Source: Lutraria lutraria (Eukaryota > Mollusca > Bivalvia > Venerida > Mactridae). Taken from it: a stretch of DNA of 64,000 nt. Both the position numbers and the translations under genes were made by a program. The stretch covers positions 15,229,479 through 15,293,478 of the forward strand of contig OZ026837.1 of the NCBI GenBank assembly GCA_964023205.1, in the 5' to 3' direction. This document shows positions 1 to 12,400 of the stretch, piece after piece (position 1 is the first letter of the stretch; every line of letters begins with the position of its first letter). A model generated the notes under the pieces. That model ran no database searches. It was not told where the DNA came from and saw nothing but the letters and a program-made list of their open reading frames with translations.

Positions 1-233
1 GGATGACAATACACCACTCCTAAAACAAATTGTGGCTTTTTTTACCGATTATGTAATGATAAACACAAAATATACCGGTATGTCTGTATATTCATACCGC
101 TTAGTTGAGACTTGTTTTCTTATTGTAGCTTTCCTTTAAACAAGCTGTTACGGAGTCCAAGGAGGGTACATAGCTGGATGATTATACAGGAACGTGAAAT
201 CACGTTTCAAAAACCTATTAAAATATGACTTAC
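1..233 (-). other. ATXN2 intron 14, partial
   Basis: Sequence after the exon 14 donor; AT-rich. No further exon is recognisable before the left edge. Confidence 0.6.
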
Positions 234-465
234 CTCTCTTTGGCTGAACTTTGTAAGGAGCTTGTGAGGCTGCAGCAGCTGCGATACCAGCTTGTTGGTT
301 AAGCACCATCGGATGACCTTGTGGTAACACAGCATACTGTTGTTGACTGGTGTTAGGGAACATTGGCTGGGGCATCTGTTGTGCCAGGACTACGGGGCTT
401 TGTGTTTGTGGTCTGTGGGGACTGGGTGCTTGTTGCTGGACAGACATCTGAAATGACAGGTTACC
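234..465 (-). CDS. ATXN2: ATXN2 exon 14 (Gln/Pro-rich C-terminal region)
   Basis: 232 nt, acceptor TTTGTTCAG at 466-467, donor GTAAGT at 233, ends in phase 1, so coding continues left of the window. It encodes a Gln/Pro/Met-rich, aromatic-poor segment (VQQQAPSPHRPQTQSP, YAVLPQGHPMVLNQQ) with a run of five Ala, like the low-complexity ataxin-2 C-terminus. A second in-frame acceptor (TTTCAG, exon start at 447) would drop the first six residues GNLSFQ. Confidence 0.88.
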
Positions 466-3400
466 CTGAACAAACATACCATCATATTAATACAACACCA
501 ACAGTCTTGAGGATGCGTCGGTCACCTGACTGACTTTTATACATAGAAGATGCTGTGATAAGACTTCAGTCTTTTTTCCCTTCTAATCTATTTATTCATT
601 TATTTCGATTTAAAGCTGTTTTTTCCACGGTTTTTCAGTTATACACAGCAGCTGATTCACCAAGCAAGTTTTCTTCGACAGAATTCGTACCAGTTCTAAC
701 TTACCCTTCCACAAGGAACTAGCAACTTTACCACATTAGGAGGAAAATTCAAATGTTTGTCCATTTTTTCATCAACAGTATCAAGTAAATAGGAATTTAT
801 ATAGAAGGGAAACATCCAAGCATAACTTTTTGTCATGTTACAACAAACATGCAACACACATGACGGAAGGAAACAACATCAAGAAAATATTTCGAACAAT
901 TTTCTTTTCAATCGTCCTCGAAATAAATGAATCGGCAACATTCATTTCGCTGATCCAGCTGTCAAAAATTGAATGCTTTCTCTGTATTATTAAAACTAAA
1001 CTTATGGTTCGAGATATTTCTAGATCTTATTATACAGAACAACCTGTCCAGAGCGACCCTTTCTTGGGGCAACAACCTCACTACAACAACATCATATTTT
1101 TCCCACTGCATGACTTAACTATTAATTTAACCTCTATAGAGCAACAACCTCTTAACAACAACATAACTTTGCTACATCCAAAGGGTGTTGTTTTTGAGAA
1201 GTTGCACTGTATATATATAAATATGTAGAAAGTATAATCTTACTGGTACAAATTCTTTAGCATCAGGATTCAAGGTGAACTCCTTGGCTTCCGGATTTAA
1301 TTTGCTCTTTGAACTGAAAGTAAAAAATAGAACATATTCAAGTGCATGTTTAAACACTAATATTTCTGATACGGAATGCACAAAATTTACTTCTATATCA
1401 AAGAAATTGTCACGATAATGTTGCTAAACCAAGTTCTGTTGCTGGACATAAGGCCAGTAAAAATAGTTAAGCATACAATTAATCAACCAATCCAGGAGCC
1501 AACCCAAAAATTTGTAACAGCTAACAGCTTTTTTTCTTTTTTTATTAACAGCTAAATCCAAAGCATGATAATATTTGGGACTGAATCACACCTTCAAAAT
1601 ATGAGAAGTATGCTGAAATTTTTTTTTCATAAAAATTCTATGATCATACTACCCTTATCTTTTACTAGTAACCATTACATTTTTTTTCCTGGTTTAACCA
1701 ACACATATGCCTTTACACTTAACTGCATGTTCGGATGGACAGACAAGTCCTCTGCTGCATCATAAGATGACAGGGGCATAAAAAAGTAGTACTTAACTTA
1801 ATTGTTTGCGTTTATTATCAGCAGATGGTCAATACACAGCCTTTTTGGTCCTTTTGATGGGGAAATTTGCATAGTGAAGCGATTATTGGGAAATTTTACT
1901 CTCAGTGGGGAAAAATTTATACTTTTTTACTTGTGGAACAGGGGAGAATATCCAAAGAAGACCCCAAAATGGCAAAAACAGGCCTGATACAGGATAAAGA
2001 ACACTTACGGGTTTGACACTGAATCGTGCGATGATGCTGAACTAGAAGATTGGACTGTTTTCCCGTCTATGTGTCTGTCATCACCAGACACAGGCTTATC
2101 CTGCTGTGAGGCTGTTACAGGCACCACCATCACTGTTGACTGTACATTCTCTTTATTTTCCGACACATTTACAACTTTTTCTGATCCCGAATCTTTTTCT
2201 TCACTAACACTGTCTTTACGTTCTACACTAGATTTCTCTGAATTGTCTCTACTTTCCTTATCTTTGTCCTTATCTTTTGTATTATCTTTATTATCATCCA
2301 ACTAGACAGGAATGAAAGATAATTTTATTTCAATAAAAAAATAGTTATTTACAGCAAATGCAGTTATCATATATATATCGATGTTCCTTTGTAGCACGAG
2401 ATTTAATACATGTAAGTTGTGACGTGTTCTGTTCTATCATACACTGTTGCAGAGATATTTGAACTGGTACATTCAGAGGTGTCAAAAGAGCCAAATTGAA
2501 AATCCTGAAAATTGTACATGGCTGACCACTTTTGCCAAACAAGGGCCTTCAATCAAATTGTTTCCATATTTAACTCAGTTTGTATAAAAAAATCCTTCAC
2601 TTTATTTTCATAGCTCTTTCAGGACAGATAAATCTGGAATTCCGGACTAATCCGGAATTTTGACACCCTTGTACAATGTACATATCTACCTCTTCTCAGT
2701 ACGTTCACTAGACAAAAGATTTGAGGGCCAAAATTGACCCTTAATCAATAATAATTTGATGAGCCAACAGAATTTTGTGTCAATGCAAAAGTAAATTTGT
2801 CCCTTTGGACAAATTCTCATGAGTCAGAAGCCATATTTTGCTTATTTTAATAGTCAACATGACATTTTAAGCTTCAAATGAAAGCCCCGCTTTTATCTCA
2901 ATAATAATGTTTTATTGATTTCCATTTAATTACCCAATCATTCCATCTATGAAATGACAAAAGAACAAAAACAAACTCTTTGTGCCATCAACCAAAGAGA
3001 ATATTATTACCAGCTCATATGAATTTATAGTACCAGCTGATAGATAGTAGTGGATATGGTGACGGGGGTTTCTTTCTTCTAGAACAGTTTACAAAAGGGG
3101 ATTTTGTCCACCTTATCGAATTTGAGCAATTGGGATTTTATCTGTATCCAAGACATGATATCACTCACTATTTCCAGATACAAACTAGAACTATCACTAA
3201 AGGTGATGAATACCCCCAGATGCGGCCTTGACACAGTTATTGTTACATTTTACAGACGGAAATATAATGCATTTTCATTTTTTAATACCTGCAAATTGTT
3301 GCTTAGATATATCCTGACCAGTTTCTAAATATACATTATATAAAAAATAACAAAGGGCCATAACTCATTAAAATTTACTTGGACAAAACCTATTGTGGAC

Positions 3401-6400
3401 ATGCACAACTTGGCAAACTACTTATCACTTCTAAGATGTTTCACTGAATTCCTGCATGTAGTTGCTGAGAAATGGTATGGGCAAAATTAACCTAATTGTA
3501 TAAAACAAAGGGCCATAACTCAGAGAAAATTAATCCAAACAAAACCTGGTTATGGCATGCACAACTTGGCTGTTTATAACTTCCGAGAAATTTCATTGAA
3601 TTCCTATGAGTAGTTATTGAGATATTGTATATACACTGTATAAAAAACAACAAAGGGCCATAACTCAGTGAGAATTTAACAAACCAAGACATGTTTAATG
3701 CATGCACAACTAGGCTAACTACTTATCACTTCTGAGAAGTTTTATAGAATTTCTGGCAGTAGTCAACGAGAAATAGTCAGGACAAAATTTGCCTATTGTA
3801 TACACTGTAGAAAAAAACAAAGGGCTATAACTCAGTTAAAATCAATCCAAATGAAAAATGATTTAAGCATGCACAACTAGGCCAACTACTGATCACTTCT
3901 GTGAAGTTTCGTTGAAATCCTGAGAGTAGTTGCTGAGAAATTGTCCGGACAAAATTTGCCTATTGTATATACTGTATAAAAACAACAAAGGGCCATAACT
4001 CAGTGAAAATTAATCCGAACGAAAATTGCTTTTAGCATGCACATCTAGGCTTACTACTGATCACTTCTGTGAAGTTTCATTGAGATCCTGTGAGTAGTTG
4101 CTGAGAAATTGTACGGACAAAATTTGCCTATTGTATATACTGTATAAAAACAACAAAGGGGTATAACTCAGTGATAATTAATCCGAACGAAAATTGCTTT
4201 AACCATGCACAACTAGGCTTACTACTGATCACTTCTGTGAAGTTTCATTGAGATCCTGTAAGTAATTGCTGAGAAATTGTCCGGACAAAATTTGCCTATT
4301 GTATATACTGTATAAAACAACAAAGGGGTATAACTCAGTGATAATTAATCCGAACGAAAATTGCTTTAACCATGCACAACTAGGCTTACTACTGATCACT
4401 TCTGTGAAGTTTCATTGAGATCCTGTAAGTAATTGCTGAGAAATTGTCCGGACAAAATTTGCCTATTGTATATACTGTATAAAAACAACAAAGGGGTATA
4501 ACTCAGTGAAAATTAATCCGAACGAAAAATGCTTTCAGCTAGCACAACTAGGCTTACTACTGATCACTTCTGTGAAGTTTCATTGAGATCCTGTGAGTAA
4601 TTGCTGAGAAATTGTCCGGACAAAATTTGCCTATTGTATATACTGTATAAAAACAACAAAGGGGTATAACTCAGTGAAAATTAATCCAAACAAAAAATGC
4701 TTTAAGCTAGCACAACTAGGCTTACTACTGATCACTTCTGTGAAGTTTCATTGAAATCCTGTAAGTAGTTGCTGAGAAATTCTCCGGACAAATTGTGTCT
4801 ACAGACGCACGGACCGACCGACCAACCGACCGACCGACCGCCCGACCGGCCGACCGCCCGACCGTCAAGCGTGAATCCAATATAGCCCCCATATATTTCA
4901 TATCTGGGGGTATAACAAGATGTGTTTTTGAAACACAATGCCCCCTATGGGTGACCTTGACCTTTGACCTACTGACCTCAAAATGCACAGGTGCTGTAGA
5001 GCTTGTCATAAGGAACCAACACATGAAGTTTGATGACTGTAGGTGGAAGCGTTTTGATTTTAAAGGCAAGGTTAAAGTTTGGTACAAGCAGACAAGACAA
5101 ACAGACAGGCCAAAATCAATATACCCCCGATCTGTCGTTACGGGGGTATCAAAATTACACACAACTAGGGCTGTCCCGATACAGATCTCAGCCGATACGA
5201 TACGTATTGCGATACGGTACTAGCGATATACGATATCTACGATACGATATAAAAGTATTTCGAAGTAATGAACTACGTTATAATATTAGTGGTTTTTTTA
5301 CTCTGCACACTTGTTTGGTGATAGAAAGTCCTAATTAACTGTTTAAAAGGTATAAAACTAAAATTGTCTTGCACTTAAAGTCACCAATTTGATTCACAAA
5401 TGTTTAGTTGATTTTGGTTAAATTATATTTCTTTTTTTTAAATTTCTCCTGTTACTCGCAATGCTTTGTATCCCCTGACGTAAAAACACGATCAATACCG
5501 GAAAATTGGAATTCATACCGAATTCCGACTATTAGCCAGATAAAATTGTTTAAAGACTCAGGTTTTATGATTATTGAAAAACAATACTAAATTAATAATA
5601 CATTTTTGAAACCTTCAACTTGGATGTAATGATTACGAGACATATGTGTTCTAAGTTTGCTGGTCCAACCACTATACAGATCGCAGTGATATTTCTTACA
5701 GACTGCTACGTGAATCGTTGTTCCATCCATCGGCCAACCAAAATGCTGCCATATTTTTACGTAAATTACTTGGTGGCGTTTTAAAGTTACTTGGTGCCTA
5801 AGCCATTTTTTCAGTAATTACAGATTGTTAGTGCAGACGACGACAATGTTTACACACTAAAGGTAAAGCTGGCTGGCACTCAAACTTGAATATTCGTACA
5901 TGTGTTTGAAAATTTAAATGCCGGATCTATGTTTTGGAAAATTAGAAAATCTGTTCCTCATTTGTCAAAAGAAAAGTTTTAAAATATCCTTTACTAATAA
6001 AATTAATATAATTTATAGGTCAATATCTACTTGGCAAAATCTGAATATTCGAATCGAATCCATTGTCTAGCTTTACCTCACGCAGTCAATGTCTTTAAAT
6101 ATAGAATATGGAGTTTAGAAAGCACTGTCGACGATTAAATGAGAGAAAATTTGTAAATCTAGTTCAGTTGCTAAACATTCTAGGAGTTTTTAATGTAAAA
6201 GTAAAGAAACCGCGATACGGCCGATACGGAACCTTCCGATACGATACGCATATCGTTCAGCACTGTACCGGTACGTACCGGTACACGGCCATATCGGGAC
6301 AGCACTACACACAACTGTCTTACTTTACTGAACATAAAGAAATAAAGGCTTACCTTGAAATTTTTACCAAAAGCCTTTAATTCTTTTATCTGTTCATCTC

Positions 6401-9400
6401 TCCCTGAAACACAATACAAAACATGATTGACATTTATGTTGTATAAAAACCAAACTCTATGGCATTACGTAAATATCTCGTAAATATTCTAGTAATTATA
6501 TAAACATACATTTAATCATAGTATACTGCGATTTTATTAAACTGTCAAAGCTGAATAATTAAGTGGTCACTGAATGCATTTATTTCTAGCTTCGAACCAC
6601 AGTCGATAGTTTCTGTTTATTTTATGGTAAGGAAATGTTCCATTTTATTATAAGTTACATGTACATTCAACAACTAGTATAACAAACATTATCATGTGGC
6701 ATATGAGAGTTGTCGAATCACATCTAAACTAAAAATAAGTGCTTGCAACGAACATGAAATTATGCAGATTTGACAGGTTAATAAAATCACAAAATACATA
6801 TGAAGATTTTTAAATCTGAAAACAGTAGTTTAATGTTGTTTTATGACCAATTGATAACTCAGGTCACTTTAACAGTTGTACTAAGTAAAGTAATAAGTAT
6901 AACTTACGCAAAAAAAATAAAAATATCTCGGCAGCAATAGCATCTGTATACAACACAAACAGATTTTTCCAACAAGATAAGCTTGTAACAATGTTCAACA
7001 AAATCTGAAATTATTTCTTTCCATCAGATAACAAGAGTGCCAAGTTATCAAACTTGACCCAGATCTCATGGCAATTCCATCAAGTTTGGTGAGGATCCGA
7101 ATAAAACTGTTTCAATTAGAAAGCGGACACCGTTGCGGAAGCCCCCCACCGTGGGTGTTCCCATAATACGTCCCATTTTTCAAACGAGTGTATAAAATGT
7201 CATCTCAGTTAGAACTTATTAGTCTTGACGGAAGTACCAAGTTTCTTGAAAGTCGTATAAAACAAGATTTGCTCACCTTTAGTCTGTTTCTTGCCATCTA
7301 CATAATGTGGTACATGTGACGCATGGTCACCCTTTTCAGACTGTGATGGTGGACCATGTTCATGTGTTGTCGGACTAGTTTTAACTGTTGGCCCTGCTGT
7401 GGATGCTGGTATAGTCTGTCTGTTCGTCTCATCTGGCAATAGTAAAATAGTATGATGTGTGAGCAAAATAATACTGTAGAACTGGTTTTATTCGCGTTAG
7501 TTTTATTTTCGCTAATATTCGCGAATCTAATACTTCGCGAATTCATAAATGTCGCGAATAAATGCTGAGTTTTATATATTCGAAAATTAGTATGTCGCAA
7601 TCGCAATCCTGACTGACGACGTCGCGAATTCATAAATACGCGAATAAAGAAAACAGCTGATTTTTAACAAAAAACGCGAAATTTTGACCTCGCGAAATTA
7701 AAGCGTTCTACAGTATACAAAACATAAAATTTAATATGAATCTAACATGATCAGTTCTTTTAGCCTACAAACATGTGTGTTTTAATATCGTCTTTATTCA
7801 CAGGTAACAATAGTTTACATCCACATCACTGGCTGTCATAATATGTATATAATAATTCTTTCAGAAGTTACATATATAGGCTCTTTCTGTTTTTTAGTTC
7901 AGGTTTGCTGCTTTAAGGAGTCATACAGATTCATGAACCTTTAGAGGAAAACCCGAGTCTTCAAGCCAGCAAAATAGTTCACCCTGAACCTTCAACTTTT
8001 ATGAAATCAGAAATAATATAGGATTAATCCTTGTATTTCCAATTTAATTCAATTGTTTAATTCAATTCTTACAAATGACGGGCATGAACCGCTAAAACTC
8101 TTTCGCTGGTAAATTATTATACATGTATAACTTGATGACGTCAAGATATGACGTCATCAGATAGGAATGTAAATAGTAAAGTAGTGTGGTTTATTGTAGG
8201 ATTTTAAACATTCATTTCTGGTCAACCACTGAAGTGTTAACTCCCTCTGACCTCATAACACACATTGAATAAAGCCTGTATAACTGAATCTGTAATAACA
8301 TAATTAGGTCAAAAGTAGTCCGTCGACGATGACCAGAAACAAAGGGTATCCGATTGAAAAGGAGTTAATCGAAATAAATAGCGGTGTTTCTCGTTATACA
8401 ACTGACCCTTTTGTTTGGCACAAACACCGAAGTTTCAAACTGCAAATCCAAAATTCACTAACATTTTGGGACAAATCGTACCATCTAAGGCCTAAATTTA
8501 TTTGGTCTGTTAACCATAAACATGGTAATTTTCATACCCAAAGGCAATGAAAGAAATTATCAACAAAAACATGTAAATTCTATCTTACCACCATTCATGC
8601 TTTCACCAGATGACTGTGAAGACACTTGGGTGACGGGTGCTGACTGATGCTGACTGCCGGGCATATTGCGATTTGTTTGGGATGAATAACCACCCCGACC
8701 TTTTGACACACCACTACTACCTTGTTGACGTCTAAATGGAGGCTGATACCTGTAAAGTAACAACAAATTTGTAATAGAAGACACGCTGGTGACCAGTAGA
8801 AAATTCAACAATTAAAATCAGCATTTCTGCAATTAAAATATCACAAAATCCACTTTTACTACATCTAGTGCAATTTCAAACAAAAACTGTAAAAATCTGA
8901 GATTTTTAGGAAAAGAGGAAGATGCAGGTCATTGATAAAGGGAGAAAAGTCACAAGAAAAAGGCCAAGTTGGAGAATATTCATAATGCGAGCAGGGGAAT
9001 AGAATTTTAGGGAAAAGTATAGCTTATTTTCTAAGATAATTGGTGACAATGATGCGAAAACTGTTAATTTTTTCTCCTTTTTACATGATCATGTAGAAAA
9101 TACTTCTTGTCAGGGAAAAATTCTGGCCATTTTAGTGGTAAAATTAAGAAAATTGTGCTAGGGGAAACTGCCTGTATAAGGCAGTAAATATAGTGAAAAA
9201 AAATCACTGACCAGGTTCTAAAGGTTTATCAGCCACGCAACTGGTACATTCTCATAATGTTTGCATAGAAGAGTATATTAGGTGACTTACTTTCCTGGAC
9301 CTCCAGAGCCAGTGGGTTGAGGGTGACTACTGGAGTCTCCAGGTCTCACAACCGCACTAAATGCCGCCTCTTCATCACCACCTTCTCCATTTTCCATGGC

Positions 9401-12400
9401 AATATTCTTCTTGTATGAATCACAACGTTCTATCTCAGAGGCTAACTTCTGAGCCTCCAGCTCACGCCTTCTATATTCTTCACTATTTCCTCTTTCTAAT
9501 TTTGTACTTAAAATAGAGCACATAAAATCACGGTTATTGTTTGTCATCGGAAACAAATCTCTACATTGCATAATGAGTTTTCCTTCAAATTTATAAATTG
9601 TAGTGCAAACTTCAATCTTGAGAAGTTGATTACAAAATTAACCAATAAAAATAATGTCAAATTATCTATGATAACAAGAAGCTGCGTTCAATAAGCACAT
9701 ATGCCACCAGTGGCAGCTTGACTTAACCTCATATAGCAGACAGACAAAGCCAATCACTATATGCCCCCGCACCAAATGATGCGTGACATAAAAAGACAAA
9801 CATACAAATGTAAAAGACAGCATATCAATAAACTTAAATTGACAGCTGTATTGTATTCATCAGCACCCAATTGTATAAAATCTCTTTAATTTTAATGTCG
9901 GGGTTAAATTTTAGGTAAGGTTAAGATGTTGACGAAAAGTTAAGCAGCTGCCTTTGTTCTACCAAGCGTCAGACGATCTCGACGATTCAAACTGAAAATT
10001 TTCATGACTTCTTATCCAACATTAGACACTTGGGTTGAAATCTAACTAGAAATAATGTCTGATCAAATTTACCCAAAGTTTTATCAGTTTATACAATCGC
10101 TTTACCAAACTTTAACCTAACCTCAAACCTAACCCAGTGGTTAAAATTTTTTTACAATTGGCTGCAGATGGGACATGCTAACTAGAGTGCCAAAATGTCA
10201 CAAAATACACCCGTCAAAAGGTTTGGAATACTACTAGTAGCAAATTATATATTTTTTTAAAAATAAAAAACATTTGTAAAAATTGTTTATTGTTAACGAA
10301 CATTATCACCAAGTTTGGTGAAGATCGGTTAATAATTGGTGGACTTAGAGTGCGGACAATGCATTTTTTAGTCAATTTTCAATGTATCAAGGGGCATAAC
10401 TCAGATGTGTTTTGGGCGATTGAGCTGGTTATCAAACTTGATGGGTTCTCATGCACATAAACATTTCCACCAAGTTTGGTGAAGATTTCATTAAAACTGT
10501 TTGAATTAGAGAGCGGACACTGTTGTGGACACCACCCTCTATGGGTGTTCCAACAATACGTCCTGTTTTTCTAACAGGCGTATAAAAAATCGAGAGAACT
10601 ACTTACGTATATTGTCCTAATGAATCGTCATAAGATGATTGCACATTAAACTGTAACGCATTTGTTTGAAACATTTCATTTGCATCCCAACCATTCTGAA
10701 AGACAAGACATAACATGGTAGCAACAATATATTAAATTCTTGTGATGTTTTATGGTATGCTTTAGGTTCTTGTTTTTAGCAAATTAAACCATGCAGTGTT
10801 TTTCTCTCACCCCCTGCTTGAAAAGTACATATTTTCCCTTAAATTCATAATAAAATTCAACTTTAGTAGAACTTTATATTTTTATCTTATTATTAACCGT
10901 TCCACTGAGTGTTTAAGAAGAAGACAGTATAAGCTTCAAAAATTTTTATCTTGCATGCAATTTAGGGGACAATGGGACCAATTAGAAGTTCTATTATGTA
11001 ATTCTTTCAAAAGACAATAGCACATGTTTATATCCAAATGTACTATCACTATGCCTCATGTGAAAAAATTCAACTTAATTTTCAAAATATCTCAAAATAT
11101 TTATCAATTCCAGGGCTTTTATCCTTAGAATTCTAAGGCTGGGGCAGTTCATAAGGAGTTTTCCTTTCAGGAAATCATGCGTTTTCCCCCTAAAATTCAA
11201 TCAACATCAGTTTTTTCCCCTTTTGCAATAATTATGTGTTATTTTCCCCCTAATTTAAGACCCCTTCACCTACCTGTGAAAAGAGACCTTAATTCCAGAA
11301 TTTAACAAGTGGTTCCAGGTTTCATAGAAGACCCCCCCCCCCACACACAAAATTTTGCTGTCAACTTACCGATGATTTATCACCCTCATCTAAACTAATC
11401 TCATAACCACCATCAGCCTCCCACGGAGTTAACTCTCTCATTTCCTTGTCTTTTGTTTCACCATTAAATTTACTAATTCCAGTGTCAGTAAATGTATCTA
11501 AAGGGAAAAATAAATGAAATGAGCTACAACTTGAAGTGAAGACATACATTGAACTGAAAATAAAAATAAGTTTGGGGTGCTCAGAATCTTAGCACTGGGT
11601 AGGTACGTAGGGATTTTAAATAACAGTAGTAAAATAAAAAAGGCCCCCCAAAAATATTTGCTAGGATTTTCATGAGTAGGTCTGAGCACTCCCAAACAAA
11701 CTTGGATTTTTATTTTCAGCATTGTCATAAAGATATGAAATAATAGCCTGTGCATGGAATAATAAGACATAAGCTTGAAAAATAGTGATATCATACAGTA
11801 ACAGTAACACTGAATATTGTGTGGTCTACCTGGGGCTCAATTCAAACACTTACTCTTCAATTCAATATGATGTAATATAAACATCACAAAATAAATAATA
11901 TCACAGTACTTCACTTTTACACAATCTAACTTTAAGGACACACACAAAATGATCAAATATACATTATATCAAGATAAATTGATAATACTGAAGAATGTTC
12001 ACATTTATCATGAACGTTTCTATTTTTAAGCAAATAATGCAAGATACAGTCTATCCTGTCAGCAAAGGCCATCCATCAATAGGAAGGACATAATGTGGCC
12101 TTTAATGACAGGTGACCTTTATTTGGAGGACATTTTGATCTAAATAATCAATGACATTTTTTAAAAGAATGGCATTTATTCACAGGGTAGCCTTTATTCG
12201 GAGAAAGCTGTGAAAGGACAGTTTGACTGTTTCTCAACACTGAATTTCAGATGGAATAACAAAGTTAAAGAGTTGGTGAATATTGGTGCAAAACAATCCA
12301 TTCCACAATATTGAATACCATAAAACAGCACTAAACAGGTGGTTCAACTGTTTATGCAATAAATACAGTGAGAGGTTTCCATCAAAAGTGTCATCTTTAC

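Noticed and set aside
2069..2305. Ser/Leu-rich plus-strand frame opposite ATXN2 exon 12
   Set aside because: It is the antisense shadow of the Lys/Asp/Ser-rich coding exon, with no separate evidence.
7298..7633. 111-codon minus-strand frame overlapping ATXN2 exon 10
   Set aside because: It runs out of frame with the exon and through the MITE at 7472-7715; the spliced frame with correct phases explains the region better.
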